Assembly: GCF_011038655.2 (NCBI RefSeq) | Contig: NZ_CP064954.1 | Location: 992,001-1,056,000 of the forward strand | Length of the DNA: 64,000 nucleotides | Direction of reading: 5' to 3' | From: Corynebacterium lizhenjunii | GTDB lineage: Bacteria; Actinomycetota; Actinomycetes; Mycobacteriales; Mycobacteriaceae | In this document: in pieces, positions 37,026-46,493 of the stretch | Numbering within the stretch: position 1 is the stretch's first letter | Layout of the letters: each line of letters starts with the position of its first letter | The notes under the pieces: generated by a model | What the model saw: only the letters and a program-made list of their open reading frames with translations | What the model was told of the DNA's origin: nothing | Database searches by the model: none | Position numbers and translations under genes: made by a program

Positions 37026-39065
37026 CTAGGGGCGGTAGTCGTCTACCTGCCGCCAGGCCAGTGCCTGGCGGCGCTCAGGGACTACCGGGTCCAAGACAAA
37101 GATGTGGGCCACATCGCGCTGGGGCTCCAGGCGGACAAAGTTACGCTCGCCCCAGGTGTAGGTAGCCCCTGTGATGGCGTCGGTGACTGTGAAGGTCTGC
37201 CCAGGCTCGCGTCCGATGGCGGCAAGGTCTACGTGCACCGTAGCCTCTTGCGCATAACGCGGATCCAGGTTAATGACAGTCAAGACCACGTTGCCGCTTG
37301 AGGGATCTGCCTTGGAATAGGCCAGAACGTGCTCATTATCAGCATGGTGGAAACGCAAATTACGCAGTTGCTGCAGCGCGGGGTTATCCCGGCGAATCCG
37401 GTTGAGCAGGGTCAGGAAAGGCTCCAGGGAGTCACCGGCGTTGAGCGCGGCAGCGAAATCCCGCGGGCGCAGTTCGTACTTCTCAGAGTCCAGGTACTCC
37501 TCACTACCGGGGGCTACCGCCTGGTGCTCAAAGAGCTCAAAGCCGGAATAGACGCCCCACAGCGGGGACAGGGTTGCGGCCAAGGCGGCGCGGATGGCGA
37601 ACATGGCGCGCCCACCGTGCTGGAGGGACTCATGCAAGATGTCCGGGGTGTTGACAAAGAGGTTGGGACGGCAAATATCGGCCTGCTCGACATGCAGTTG
37701 AGCAAACTGCGTTAATTCCGCCTTGGTGGTCTGCCAGGTGAAGTAGGAATAGGACTGACTAAACCCGGCCTTGGCCAGCCCGAACAAGCGCGGCGCGCGG
37801 GTAAAGGCTTCTGCTAAGAAGATGACATCCGGGTGGCTGGCGCGCACCGTGGCAATAAGCCACGCCCAAAACTGTGCGGGCTTGGTATGCGGATTATCCA
37901 CCCGGAAGGTGCGCACACCGGCTTCCACCCACACCATTACCATGTCATAGATGGTGGAGTAGATGGCCTCCGGGGCATTATCAAAGTTAAGCGGATAGAT
38001 GTCCTGGTACTTCTTGGGCGGGTTTTCCGCATAGGCAATGGTGCCATCGGCCAAGACAGTGAAGAACTCTGGGTGCTCCTGCGCCCACGGGTGGTCCGGC
38101 GAGCACTGCAGGGCCAAGTCCAGGGCCACCTCTAGACCCAAATCATGAGCGGCATCTACCAGCTGCCGGAAGTCCTCCATGGTGCCTAGCTCCGGGTGGG
38201 TGGCGGTGTGGTCCGCGATAGCCCACGGGGAACCCACGTCGCCCGGCTGGGCCACTACCGAATTATTTCGGCCCTTGCGGTGGACCTGACCAATGGGATG
38301 GATGGGCGGGAAGTACACGGTGTCAAAACCCATCTGCGCCACGCGCGGCAGCGCAGCCGCAGTAGTAGCAAACGTGCCGTGCACCGGATTGCCCTGTGTA
38401 TCTACCCCGCCAGTAGAGCGGGGGAAGAGCTCATACCAGGAATTAAACAGCGCCTCGCGCCGCTCCACCAGGACCTCAAAAATTTGGCCCTCCGTTAGCA
38501 ACTCGCGCACCGGATGCTCAGCCAAAATCTCAGTGACCTCGGCAGACAGGGCCGGGGCGAGGGCTTCGGTAAGGGCGGCATCGGCAAGGGCGGCATCGGC
38601 AGACTCGGCGCTAACAGACTCCAACGCTGCAGCCGCAGCCAACAAGGGGCCAGCCTGGGCCGAGGGAGTCTGCAAAGCAGCCTGGCGCAACACCCGGGCA
38701 CCATGAGCCAAATCATTGGCCAACTGGGCGGCAGACTGGCCGGCGGCGACCTTCTTTTCCACCGCGTTGCGCCACGTGGCCACCACATCAGACCAGGCAT
38801 CAACCCGGAAGAACCAGCGGCCCACCCGGTCCGGCACAAACGTGCCATGCACCCGGTCAGGATTATGCGGATCCACCACCATGGTGGTAGAAATCACACC
38901 ATCATGGGCGTTGGTCCACGCCGAAAGAGTCGCAGCAACGGCATCATGGCCCTCCCGCCACACTAAAGCAGTCACGGGAATGACTTCCCCCACCACCCCC
39001 TTAGCGGGCAGCTGGCCAGCGGAAACCTGCGGACGGACATCATCAATCCCAATGCGCGAAATCAT
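37026..39065 (-). CDS. glgE: Alpha-1,4-glucan:maltose-1-phosphate maltosyltransferase GlgE
   Basis: GH13_3 enzyme that extends alpha-1,4-glucans with maltose from maltose-1-phosphate. About 679 residues. The start [12 protein letters not shown] at 39065 fits the family; an in-frame GTG at 39104 is possible. The N-terminal domain (~1-210) is followed by the barrel with [26 protein letters not shown] (nucleophile Asp near 392) and [10 protein letters not shown] (acid Glu near 418). The Ala-rich linker near residues 155-175 carries two tandem copies of the dispersed word. It is adjacent to glgB, so the two build branched glucan together. Confidence 0.95.
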   Translation of the reverse strand: MISRIGIDDVRPQVSAGQLPAKGVVGEVIPVTALVWREGHDAVAATLSAWTNAHDGVISTTMVVDPHNPDRVHGTFVPDRVGRWFFRVDAWSDVVATWRNAVEKKVAAGQSAAQLANDLAHGARVLRQAALQTPSAQAGPLLAAAAALESVSAESADAALADAALTEALAPALSAEVTEILAEHPVRELLTEGQIFEVLVERREALFNSWYELFPRSTGGVDTQGNPVHGTFATTAAALPRVAQMGFDTVYFPPIHPIGQVHRKGRNNSVVAQPGDVGSPWAIADHTATHPELGTMEDFRQLVDAAHDLGLEVALDLALQCSPDHPWAQEHPEFFTVLADGTIAYAENPPKKYQDIYPLNFDNAPEAIYSTIYDMVMVWVEAGVRTFRVDNPHTKPAQFWAWLIATVRASHPDVIFLAEAFTRAPRLFGLAKAGFSQSYSYFTWQTTKAELTQFAQLHVEQADICRPNLFVNTPDILHESLQHGGRAMFAIRAALAATLSPLWGVYSGFELFEHQAVAPGSEEYLDSEKYELRPRDFAAALNAGDSLEPFLTLLNRIRRDNPALQQLRNLRFHHADNEHVLAYSKADPSSGNVVLTVINLDPRYAQEATVHVDLAAIGREPGQTFTVTDAITGATYTWGERNFVRLEPQRDVAHIFVLDPVVPERRQALAWRQVDDYRP
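38577..38602 (-). repeat. Tandem pair of the dispersed word inside glgE
   Basis: GGCATCGGCAAG (38577-38588) is followed immediately by GGC and a variant GGCATCGGCAG (38592-38602). On the coding strand they read [11 protein letters not shown]. This is the only tandem pair of the word in the window and lies in an Ala-rich, weakly conserved linker. Confidence 0.8.
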
Positions 39066-39134
39066 GCCTTTAAGCCTATCCCAGGGGTAGGGCACCTGTG
39101 TCACTTTCTGCGGGCACGGACCATATAAGGCACT

Positions 39135-39977
39135 ATGTTATCTATGCACTCCCAGACGGAACCCACCCAGATTGATCCCAGCCAGACTGATCCGGATTGG
39201 CTCATTGACTTTCGCGGCGTAGAGCTGCGCCGGGGCGGACGCACCCTCGTAGGGCCCATCGACTGGCAGGTCGAATTGGACGAACGCTGGGTCATCATCG
39301 GCCCCAACGGTGCGGGCAAGACCTCCCTGGTACGCATGGCATCAGCAGAAGAGTTCCCTTCCGCCGGGGTGGCTTACCTGATGGGAGAGCGCCTGGGACG
39401 CACGGACATGCGCGACCTGCGCGCGGCAATCGGCATTTCCTCCGCCGCCGTCCAACACCGCATTCCTGACCACGAACGCGTAGATGACCTGGTCATTTCC
39501 GCCGGGTACGCCGTCCTGGGGCGATGGCGGGAAGAATACCAAGACATGGACTTTAGCCGGGCACACGACATCCTGGCCCAAGTCGGCGCCACCCACCTGA
39601 AGGAACGCCAGTGGGGCACCCTGTCTGAAGGAGAAAAGAAGCGCGTCATCCTCGCGCGGGCGCTCATGTCCAACCCGGAGCTGCTGATCCTGGACGAGCC
39701 TTCCGCAGGCATGGACCTAGGCGGGCGCGAAGACCTGGTGGGCTACCTGGGAGACCTTGCCCTGGATGCTGACGCCCCGGCAATCGTGATGATCACCCAC
39801 CACGTCGAAGAAATCCCCTATGGCTTTACCCACGCCATGGTGCTCGACGAAGGCACAGTGGTAGCCAAGGGGCTGATCAACTCCGTGCTGACCTCACAGA
39901 ACCTCTCGCGCGCTTTCCACCAAGACATTCAGGTCGACCGTATTGGAGAGCGCTACTTCGCGCGCCGCGTGCGATAG
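39135..39977 (+). CDS. ABC transporter ATP-binding protein
   Basis: A 280-residue ABC ATPase. Walker [10 protein letters not shown], signature [15 protein letters not shown], Walker [13 protein letters not shown] and the H-loop [10 protein letters not shown] are all intact. No permease or binding protein is adjacent, so the partner is unknown; iron-siderophore importers of the FepC kind use similar ATPases, but so do others. It is divergent from glgE. The N-terminus ([16 protein letters not shown]) comes from short degenerate repeats. The start may be the ATG at 39135 or 39144. Confidence 0.88.
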   Translation: MLSMHSQTEPTQIDPSQTDPDWLIDFRGVELRRGGRTLVGPIDWQVELDERWVIIGPNGAGKTSLVRMASAEEFPSAGVAYLMGERLGRTDMRDLRAAIGISSAAVQHRIPDHERVDDLVISAGYAVLGRWREEYQDMDFSRAHDILAQVGATHLKERQWGTLSEGEKKRVILARALMSNPELLILDEPSAGMDLGGREDLVGYLGDLALDADAPAIVMITHHVEEIPYGFTHAMVLDEGTVVAKGLINSVLTSQNLSRAFHQDIQVDRIGERYFARRVR

Positions 39978-39993
39978 CTAGCCCCGGGTACCT

Positions 39994-40806
39994 ATGCCAA
40001 GCAACGCGACCCCCGCCACCGAGCACACCGGATTCAACGGCGGGCGCCTAGCCGCCACCATCATCGTGGTGCGCGACGGAGACGAAGGACTCGAAGTCTG
40101 GGTCCAAGAGCGCGTGCCCACCATGCGCAACTACCCCGGCCACGTGGTCTTCCCCGGCGGGGGAGTAGACCCCCGCGACTTCCCGCCGCGCACCTGGGAC
40201 TCCGGGGAATTATGGTCCGGCGCGTCCACCATCTCCATGGCGCGCCTGATGGGCGTTACCCGCTACAAGGCCCACGCCTTAGTCTTTGCCGCCGCCCGCG
40301 AGCTCTTCGAAGAAGCTGGTGCGCTGCTGGTGCGCGACCTAGGCGGCGATGTGCTTGCCGATGCCCGCGCCTACCACACCGACCGCCTCGCCCTGGAGTC
40401 CCATCGCATCTCCTTTACCGACTTCCTGGAAAAAGAACGCCTCAAACTCGACGCCGACCTGTTGGCGCCTTGGGCGCGCTGGGCAGGTGTGGACCGCGGC
40501 CAATGGTTTGACACCTTCTTCTTCGTGGCCACCCTGCCGCCCGGCCAGGCACTGGACGCCACCACCTTCGAAGCCGCAGATGCCAATTGGTTTAGCCCGC
40601 AACTCCTCCTTGACGGCTGGCGCGCCGGGTTGGTGCGCCTGGCGCTGCCTACCTGGGCTCAACTGGTGCGGCTGTGTGACTACGCGCGGGTGCGCGACGT
40701 GATGAACTCCGCTAGCCTGTCTGACCTGCGCCTAGTTATTGGCGAGCCCGTAGATGATCCCCGATACCACGAATACTTCACCACCATCCCAATCGAGCGC
40801 ATATGA
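39994..40806 (+). CDS. NUDIX hydrolase
   Basis: A 270-residue NUDIX-fold protein. The Nudix box is split by an insertion: GHVVFPGGGVDPRD near residue 50 and AARELFEEAGALLV near 98, the latter holding the REXXEEXG catalytic Glu residues. The C-terminal region WFDTFFFVATLPPGQ resembles coenzyme A or acyl-CoA diphosphatases of the NUDT7/NUDT19 group; the real substrate is not known. It overlaps the next start by 4 bases (ATGA). An exact dispersed-word copy (40354) is read VLADARA. Confidence 0.85.
   Translation: MPSNATPATEHTGFNGGRLAATIIVVRDGDEGLEVWVQERVPTMRNYPGHVVFPGGGVDPRDFPPRTWDSGELWSGASTISMARLMGVTRYKAHALVFAAARELFEEAGALLVRDLGGDVLADARAYHTDRLALESHRISFTDFLEKERLKLDADLLAPWARWAGVDRGQWFDTFFFVATLPPGQALDATTFEAADANWFSPQLLLDGWRAGLVRLALPTWAQLVRLCDYARVRDVMNSASLSDLRLVIGEPVDDPRYHEYFTTIPIERI
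40354..40365 (+). repeat. Dispersed word copy inside the NUDIX gene
   Basis: Exact CTTGCCGATGCC, read LADA, directly after the Nudix box region in a segment that varies between homologues. Confidence 0.75.
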
Positions 40807-42068
40807 GTTATACCCGCGAAGAAGTCGACTTCCTGGCCGCCGGGGAATTTGACCACCCTGAACTGGGCCTAAGTCCTGCCACCCAGCTGCGTGACGCGGA
40901 GTTTCTGCGCGCCCGCTATGGCAGCTTTGCCCGCGCCGTGACCGAGCTGCTGCATGCCCGTGCCAAAGGCAAACTGCCTGGGCCCCGATGGCTTGCCGAT
41001 GCCGACTCAGTCCAACAAGCCACCCCCGGCCCCGTTGCTGCCTTCCGTGCCGCCTACCTGGCTGGGGCTGGGTTCGACTGCGCCTGTGACATCACCTGTT
41101 CTATAGGAACTGAGGGCCACTACCTTGCCGGGGCCGGTCTGGACTATGTGGGTAGCGATCTGGACTCCTCCCGCGTGCGCATGGCCCGCCACAATCTGCC
41201 TGGTGCCAAGCTCTTGCTTGCCGATGCCCTCGCCCCCGCCACCACCCTCGGTCCGGGCACTGTGCTGATTGCTGATCCCGCACGGCGGGCCGGTGGCAGG
41301 CGCATTAGCGATCCTGCGCAGCTGTTGCCGCCTTTGCCTGACGTGCTTGCCGCCCACGCTGGCGCGCCGATGGCGATCAAGTGCGCGCCGGGGTTGGACT
41401 TTAGCCAGTGGACCGGCCAGGTCGATGTGGTGAGCCTGGACGGCGGGGTCAAAGAAGCGTGCCTTTACACCCCGGAGCTCGCAGCAGAAGGCGTTGCGCG
41501 GCGGGCGGTGCTGCTGCGCAGCGACCGCGGGGCCCGCACCGCCGGGACCGGCGACAGCGGGCCGGGTAGCCGCGCCAATTGCAGCGGTGACGGTGGGCAG
41601 GGTGCTGGCGGAGGGGGTATCGGCAAGCTAGGCGTGAGCGTGGACATTGTGGATGACAGCGCGCCTGCGGCAGAGCTGCCGGGGGCGGGCGCGGTGAGTA
41701 CCTACCTGATTGACCCCGATGGGGCGATTGTGCGCGGGGGGCTGGTCAAGCATTATGCGGCGCGGGAGGGGCTGTGGCAGCTTGATGAGCGCATCGCCTA
41801 CCTGACCGGACCGCGGATTCCGGAGGGGGCGTCGGGATTTGCATTCATCGAATCTGTGGCGCCGAAGCGGCTCAAGGCCGCCCTGGCTGCGCATGACTGC
41901 GGGGCGGTAGAAATCCTCATACGCGGGGTAAATGCGGACCCGGATGAGTTGCGCAAGCGGTTGAAGCTCAAGGGGAGCCGCCAGATGGCGGTGGTGCTGA
42001 CGCGGATTGGTTCCCAGCCGATAGCGTTCGTGTGCGGGCCGCGAGTAGTATCTAGCAGGAATCACTAA
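40803..42068 (+). CDS. Class I SAM-dependent methyltransferase with THUMP-like C-terminal domain
   Basis: A 421-residue protein. The Rossmann part starts with DITCSIGTEGHYLAGAG (SAM-binding loop), followed by YVGSDLDSSRVRMAR and LLIADPARRAGGRR. The C-terminal ~90 residues (PKRLKAALAAHDCGAVEILIRGVNADPDELRKRL in pieces) match the THUMP-like domain of this actinobacterial family. The family function is unknown; an RNA or nucleotide substrate is likely. Residues ~237-279 are a Gly/Ser/Ala-rich insertion containing a dispersed-word variant, and two exact copies (40992, 41217) lie earlier in the gene. Confidence 0.8.
   Translation: MSYTREEVDFLAAGEFDHPELGLSPATQLRDAEFLRARYGSFARAVTELLHARAKGKLPGPRWLADADSVQQATPGPVAAFRAAYLAGAGFDCACDITCSIGTEGHYLAGAGLDYVGSDLDSSRVRMARHNLPGAKLLLADALAPATTLGPGTVLIADPARRAGGRRISDPAQLLPPLPDVLAAHAGAPMAIKCAPGLDFSQWTGQVDVVSLDGGVKEACLYTPELAAEGVARRAVLLRSDRGARTAGTGDSGPGSRANCSGDGGQGAGGGGIGKLGVSVDIVDDSAPAAELPGAGAVSTYLIDPDGAIVRGGLVKHYAAREGLWQLDERIAYLTGPRIPEGASGFAFIESVAPKRLKAALAAHDCGAVEILIRGVNADPDELRKRLKLKGSRQMAVVLTRIGSQPIAFVCGPRVVSSRNH
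40992..41003 (+). repeat. Dispersed word copy in the methyltransferase gene (first)
   Basis: Exact CTTGCCGATGCC read WLADADS. Confidence 0.75.
41217..41228 (+). repeat. Dispersed word copy in the methyltransferase gene (second)
   Basis: Exact CTTGCCGATGCC read LLLADALAPA, 225 bp after the first copy in the same gene. A one-mismatch copy in the opposite orientation (GGTATCGGCAAG) follows at 41616-41627. Confidence 0.75.
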
Positions 42069-42149
42069 AGAAACGATTTACGCAACATCGCTGTGCCTAA
42101 AATCTGTAGGGCGCGGCGGTTGGGCGTGAGAAGGAAAGGGAAGCGACAC

Positions 42150-42944
42150 ATGCCAACTATCGTGGCGTTGGTCAAGCACGTACCTGATACCTGGTCTACC
42201 AAGACGCTCTCGGCTGAACACCGGCTGGAGCGCGAGGCCGTGGATAACGTGATTGATGAGATTAATGAGTTCTCCGTGGAGCAGGCATTGCGTCTGCGCG
42301 AGGCTCACCCGGACGCCGGCTACCAGGTTATTGCCCTGACCATGGGGCCCGCGCGGGCGGATGAAGCCCTGCGCAAGGCCTTGGCCATGGGCGCAGATGA
42401 CGCGGTGCACGTGGTGGATGACGCCCTGGCTGGTGCCGATGCCCTCTCCACCGCCTGGACCTTAAGCGCCGCCCTGGAACAGGTGGCGCAGCGTTTTGGA
42501 GAGATTGCCGTGGTGACCATGGGAAACCAGGCCTCTGACTCCCAGACCGGCCTGCTGGCTGGCCTGCTGGCGGAATACCGGCAGTGGCCGGCTCTGACCG
42601 GGGTGAAGTCCGTGGAGCTCGACGGTGCCGTGGTGCGTGGGGTGCGCGAAGATGCCCACGGGGTGTGGAACCTAGAAGCTGCCACCCCGGCACTGGTGAG
42701 CGTGACGGATAAGGCTGATAAGCCGCGTTTCCCCAACTTCAAGGGGCTCATGGCTGCAAAGAAGCATGAGGTGACCACGCTGGCGGTGGCGGATCTGGGC
42801 ATTGAGGCCATTGCGCCAACCACCCAGGTGACCTCCTCCCAGCCGCTGCCGCCGCGCAGTGCTGGTGCTGTCATCTCTGGCGTTTCTGTGCAAGATGCCG
42901 CGCGCCAGATTGCAGATTTCCTGGCCGACCGCAACCTCATTTAA
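42150..42944 (+). CDS. etfB: Electron transfer flavoprotein beta subunit
   Basis: Small subunit of the ETF heterodimer that accepts electrons from acyl-CoA and related dehydrogenases. About 264 residues from the ATG at 42150, preceded by GAAGGAAAGGG. Family blocks are VALVKHVPDTWS, EQALRLREAHPDAGYQV, MGNQASDSQTG and the C-terminal helix. It lies 12 bp before etfA. Confidence 0.93.
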   Translation: MPTIVALVKHVPDTWSTKTLSAEHRLEREAVDNVIDEINEFSVEQALRLREAHPDAGYQVIALTMGPARADEALRKALAMGADDAVHVVDDALAGADALSTAWTLSAALEQVAQRFGEIAVVTMGNQASDSQTGLLAGLLAEYRQWPALTGVKSVELDGAVVRGVREDAHGVWNLEAATPALVSVTDKADKPRFPNFKGLMAAKKHEVTTLAVADLGIEAIAPTTQVTSSQPLPPRSAGAVISGVSVQDAARQIADFLADRNLI

Positions 42945-42956
42945 AGGAGCCCACCT

Positions 42957-43904
42957 ATGTCTCACGTCTATGTTTTGGTAGAGCACGAGGCCGGCGCCCT
43001 GTCCCCGGTCACTGCTGAACTTATTACTGCTGCGCGTCCGCTGGGCGCGGTTTCCGCTGTGGTGGTCTCAGCTGCCGCGCTGGGGCTGGAAGCTGAGCTG
43101 GCGCAGCTGGGTGCCGCGCAGGTGGTGGAGGCCACCGCTGCTGATTATGCCCAGCGCCTGATTACCCCGCAGGTAGATGCCCTGCATGCCCTCGGTGCTG
43201 CCAATCCCGCGCCGATTGTGATTGCTGCGACCCCAACCGGCAATGAGATTGCTGGCCGCGTGGCCGCCCGGCTGGCGTCCGGTGCGCTGGCTGAGGTCTC
43301 GGAGATTCGCGCTGATCGCAGCGCCGTGCACACCATCTTTGGTGGCACCGTGCGGGTGGAGGCTACCGCGGCTGGCCAATGCCCGGTTTACACCGTGCGC
43401 CCCGGTGCCGTGGCTGCCCAGCCGGCCCCTGCTGCTGGCCAGCTTGCGCCCATGCCGCTTCCGGCTGCCACCAACCGCGATGTCACCGTGACCTCCTTTA
43501 CCCCGGCTGAGAAGTCTGCCCGCCCGGAGTTGTCTGCTGCCAAGGTGGTGGTCTCTGGTGGCCGTGGTGTGGGCGATGAATTTGCCACCAAGGTCGAACC
43601 GCTTGCCGATGCCCTCGGTGGCGCCGTGGGTGCCACCCGTGACGCCGTGGACTCCGGGTTCTACGACCCCGCCCACCAGGTGGGCCAAACCGGTGTGACG
43701 GTAAGCCCGGACCTTTACATTGCCCTGGGCATTTCCGGTGCCATTCAGCACACCTCCGGTATGCAAACCTCCGGGACCATCGTGGTGATCAACCAAGACC
43801 AGGATGAGCCCTTCTTCCAGATTGCAGACCTGGGTGTGGTAGGCGATCTGCATGAGATTGCCCCGGCGCTGGTAGCAGAGATCAACTCCCGCCGCGAGGG
43901 CTAA
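42957..43904 (+). CDS. etfA: Electron transfer flavoprotein alpha subunit
   Basis: FAD-binding ETF subunit, 315 residues. The C-terminal FAD domain shows VVVSGGRGVGDEF, GATRDAVDSGFYD, QVGQTGVTVSPDLYIALG and ISGAIQHTSGMQTSGTIVVI in the normal order. An exact dispersed-word copy (43602) is read PLADALGG, the position where ETF alpha normally has a variable helix start. The nifS-like gene begins 3 bp later. Confidence 0.95.
   Translation: MSHVYVLVEHEAGALSPVTAELITAARPLGAVSAVVVSAAALGLEAELAQLGAAQVVEATAADYAQRLITPQVDALHALGAANPAPIVIAATPTGNEIAGRVAARLASGALAEVSEIRADRSAVHTIFGGTVRVEATAAGQCPVYTVRPGAVAAQPAPAAGQLAPMPLPAATNRDVTVTSFTPAEKSARPELSAAKVVVSGGRGVGDEFATKVEPLADALGGAVGATRDAVDSGFYDPAHQVGQTGVTVSPDLYIALGISGAIQHTSGMQTSGTIVVINQDQDEPFFQIADLGVVGDLHEIAPALVAEINSRREG
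43602..43613 (+). repeat. Dispersed word copy inside etfA
   Basis: Exact CTTGCCGATGCC read LADA between the two conserved FAD-domain blocks. Confidence 0.75.
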
Positions 43905-43907
43905 ACC

Positions 43908-45053
43908 GTGAGTGCTCAAGGGGCCGGCGCACAGGTTGCGCGCTATTTCGATTACGCGGCCACCCAGCCCATGCGCCAGGTGGCCATCGACGCCTGGGTA
44001 GAGGCCGCGCATTCGGTCAATTCTGGAGCGTCCTATCGTTCTGGGCGCCAGGCGCGCTCCGTGTTGGATGATGCCCGGGAAACCGTAGCTTCATTATTGG
44101 GGTGCGAGCCCATCGAGGTCATTTTTACCGCCTCTGGCACGGAAGCCGACAACATCGCGGTGCAGGGGTTGTACCGTGCGGCACGGGTAGCGGGCAGGCC
44201 GGCGCGAATTATCACCACGCCCATTGAGCACCCGGCGGTGTTAGAACCTGCCCAGAACTTGGGTGCGGAGGTGGAGTTTTTGCCGCTGGGCCGCGATGGG
44301 CACGTGGGTGATTTATCCGCGCTAGACACCCCGGCGGCCCTGGCCACCTGCATGTGGGCTAATAATGAAACCGGTGCCATTCAGCCGGTAGAAGAGCTGT
44401 GCCGTCGCGCTAGTGCCCAGGACACCGCCGTACACATTGATGCCGTGCAGGTGGTGGGCAAGGTGCCGGTGGATTTCGCCGCGGTGGGGGCGACCACCTT
44501 GGCGGCCAGCGCGCACAAGTTTGGCGGCCCGCGCGGGGCGGGCTTGTTGTTGGCCCGGCGCAGCCCCGCGCCACAACCATTGGCCTTCGGTGGCGGGCAA
44601 GAGCGCGGCATTCGCCCCGGCACAGTGGACGTGGCATCGGCAGCAGCATTGGCGGCGGCGCTGCGAGAGTCGGTTGCAGAGATGAACGCCGAAGCCGCCC
44701 GGATTGGCGCTCTGCGCGATACTCTGCGCGCGGGTCTGCTGGGGGCTATTGACAACGTGGTGGTTAACACCGCTGAGCCAGCCCTGCCAAGCCACCTGCA
44801 CCTGTCCTTCCCCGGCACTGATAGCGATAGTTTGCTGATGCTGCTGGACGGGGAGGGGATAGAGGCATCGGCAGGCTCCGCGTGCCACGCCGGGGTCACC
44901 CGCATGTCCCATGTGCTCGAGGCCATGGGGGTGAGCGCGGACGAAGGCCGCGGCAGCCTGCGCTTTACGCTGGGCCGCGGCACCACCCAGGCCGATGTGG
45001 ACGCCGTGTGCGCCACGCTGCCTGGGCTCATTGAACGCGCCCGCGGGGTCTAG
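43908..45053 (+). CDS. Cysteine desulfurase (NifS/IscS family)
   Basis: PLP enzyme that takes sulfur from cysteine as a persulfide. 381 residues with the PLP-lysine motif SAHKFGGPRGAG (Lys near residue 206) and the catalytic Cys in SAGSACHAGV (near 327). FDYAATQPMR at the start is typical. GTG start with GAGGG upstream, 3 bp after etfA. In Corynebacterium this gene precedes mnmA, so it probably supplies sulfur for tRNA 2-thiouridine; here the two are about 5 kb apart because accessory genes lie between them. Confidence 0.93.
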   Translation: MSAQGAGAQVARYFDYAATQPMRQVAIDAWVEAAHSVNSGASYRSGRQARSVLDDARETVASLLGCEPIEVIFTASGTEADNIAVQGLYRAARVAGRPARIITTPIEHPAVLEPAQNLGAEVEFLPLGRDGHVGDLSALDTPAALATCMWANNETGAIQPVEELCRRASAQDTAVHIDAVQVVGKVPVDFAAVGATTLAASAHKFGGPRGAGLLLARRSPAPQPLAFGGGQERGIRPGTVDVASAAALAAALRESVAEMNAEAARIGALRDTLRAGLLGAIDNVVVNTAEPALPSHLHLSFPGTDSDSLLMLLDGEGIEASAGSACHAGVTRMSHVLEAMGVSADEGRGSLRFTLGRGTTQADVDAVCATLPGLIERARGV

Positions 45054-45072
45054 GCCCGCTTGGGCCTAGACC
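45047..45072 (+). terminator. Perfect hairpin over the nifS-like stop codon
   Basis: GGTCTAGGCCC (45047-45057) and GGGCCTAGACC (45062-45072) form an 11-bp perfect stem with a GCTT loop. The stop codon TAG lies inside the left arm. No T-run follows, so termination is plausible but unproven. The following ~180 bp to the lysozyme gene contain two imperfect copies of CGCTCGGCTGG and no gene. Confidence 0.55.
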
Positions 45073-45252
45073 GCTCGGCTGGGTCCGGCCTGTTATACGC
45101 GCTTGTGCGGGCTGGGCCGTGCCCGCTGAGCCCGACTAGTGTCGGACGCTCGGCTGGCCCCGGCCAGTGTTGGCCAGGCGCTGGGCGCGAATCACATCGG
45201 CCACGCGTGTTGTTCGTGTGACTGATGTGAAACTGGTGATAGCTTTAGGCGC

Positions 45253-46455
45253 ATGATTCGCTCTGTCTTTGCCACCCGCCGCCTGGGGGCAGCCGCCACC
45301 GCTCTGGTCGCAGCAGCCGCCCTGAGCCTTAGCACGGTACAGCCCGCTGCCCAGGCGCTCAACATCGCCGCACCATCTGGCGTGGATGTCTCCTCCAACC
45401 AGCACCTGACCACCGCGGGCATTAATTGGGACGCGGTGAAGTCCGACGGCCACTCTTATGCCTTTGTCAAGGCCACGGAAGGCGAGGGCTGGACTAACGA
45501 GCACTATCTTGCCGATGCCCGCGCTGCCCTCAACGCCGGGCTCAAAGTTGGGGCCTATCACTACGCCCGCCCGGCAGGGGATCCGCTGGCGCAAGCCCGC
45601 GACTTTGCTGCCCAGATTGCTCGGGTGCCGGGCATGCAGCTGCCGCCCGTGCTGGATTTGGAAGTAGCAGAAGGGCGCTCGCCGCAAGAGCTCATCGCCT
45701 GGACGCGCGCATTTACCACTGAGCTGCAACTTCGCACCGGGCGTACCCCCATGATCTACACCTACCGGTACTTCTGGACCGACCACATGGCCAACACCAC
45801 GCAGTTCTCTGAGTTCCCCTTGTGGCTGGCGGCTTACCAGAACCAGGCCCCGGCGCCGGTCGGTGGCTGGAAGAAGTTGGCATTTTGGCAGCGCTCTGAC
45901 TCCGGGCGGGTTAATGGCATTACCGGCCCGGTGGATTTGAACCTGTTTAACGGCAATGCCGCGCAGCTAGAGGCATTCGCTGCCGGTAATCACTTCGACT
46001 TCGGCGGCATGCTCGAAGGCCTGGTCATCCCTGGCGTGGACCTGTCTGGCGATGCCCGCGCGGCCATCGCCGGCATCCTGGCCCTGGCCGCCGGTGCTGC
46101 GGTGGCCCCGGGGCTTACCGACGTCAATTTGCCCGGTGGCAATGAATTGACCCAGATTGCCCAGGCGCTGATTGACAATGACGCTCTTCCGGTACGGGAA
46201 CTCGAGCGCATGGCGCGCAACGGCGCTAGCTTGTCTGACCTGGCCATGCTGCTGGACAACGCCGCGCATGTGAGCAACACGGACGTCACCGATGGCGCTG
46301 GTGGGGCAGGGGCCACCGGTCCCTTGGACGGCGCAAACGCGGGCGCTGCCGCAGCGAGTCTCACGAACGCGGCCAATGCTGCCAAGGGGCTGAACCTCGG
46401 TGGTATCAATGCTAGCGAGGTCGCTGGAACGCTTACCCGTCTGTTTCAGCGCTAA
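45253..46455 (+). CDS. Secreted GH25 lysozyme (muramidase)
   Basis: A 400-residue peptidoglycan hydrolase. It has a Sec signal peptide (residues ~1-35, basic start, Ala-rich core, cleavage near AQA). The GH25 barrel shows GVDVSSNQ (Asp45), YAFVKATEGEGW, VGAYHYARPAGDP, PPVLDLEV (Asp135, Glu137), IYTYRYFW and WQRSDSGRVNGITGPVDLN. A C-terminal ~150-residue Ala/Gly/Leu-rich region of unknown role may anchor or space the enzyme. It could remodel the own wall or attack rivals. An exact dispersed-word copy (45508) is read YLADARA. Confidence 0.9.
   Translation: MIRSVFATRRLGAAATALVAAAALSLSTVQPAAQALNIAAPSGVDVSSNQHLTTAGINWDAVKSDGHSYAFVKATEGEGWTNEHYLADARAALNAGLKVGAYHYARPAGDPLAQARDFAAQIARVPGMQLPPVLDLEVAEGRSPQELIAWTRAFTTELQLRTGRTPMIYTYRYFWTDHMANTTQFSEFPLWLAAYQNQAPAPVGGWKKLAFWQRSDSGRVNGITGPVDLNLFNGNAAQLEAFAAGNHFDFGGMLEGLVIPGVDLSGDARAAIAGILALAAGAAVAPGLTDVNLPGGNELTQIAQALIDNDALPVRELERMARNGASLSDLAMLLDNAAHVSNTDVTDGAGGAGATGPLDGANAGAAAASLTNAANAAKGLNLGGINASEVAGTLTRLFQR
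45508..45519 (+). repeat. Dispersed word copy inside the lysozyme gene
   Basis: Exact CTTGCCGATGCC read LADA in the helix after the third strand of the GH25 barrel. Confidence 0.75.
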
Positions 46456-46470
46456 CCGGTTGGTCCTGCC

Positions 46471-46493
46471 CCGCGCTTCGCGGCTTTAGTTTT
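46471..46493 (+). terminator. Intrinsic terminator after the lysozyme gene
   Basis: CCGCG (46471-46475), CTT loop, CGCGG (46479-46483) and then CTTTAGTTTT. A second hairpin (GCCCCG 46503-46508 with CGGGGC 46525-46530, then TTATT) follows. Confidence 0.55.
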
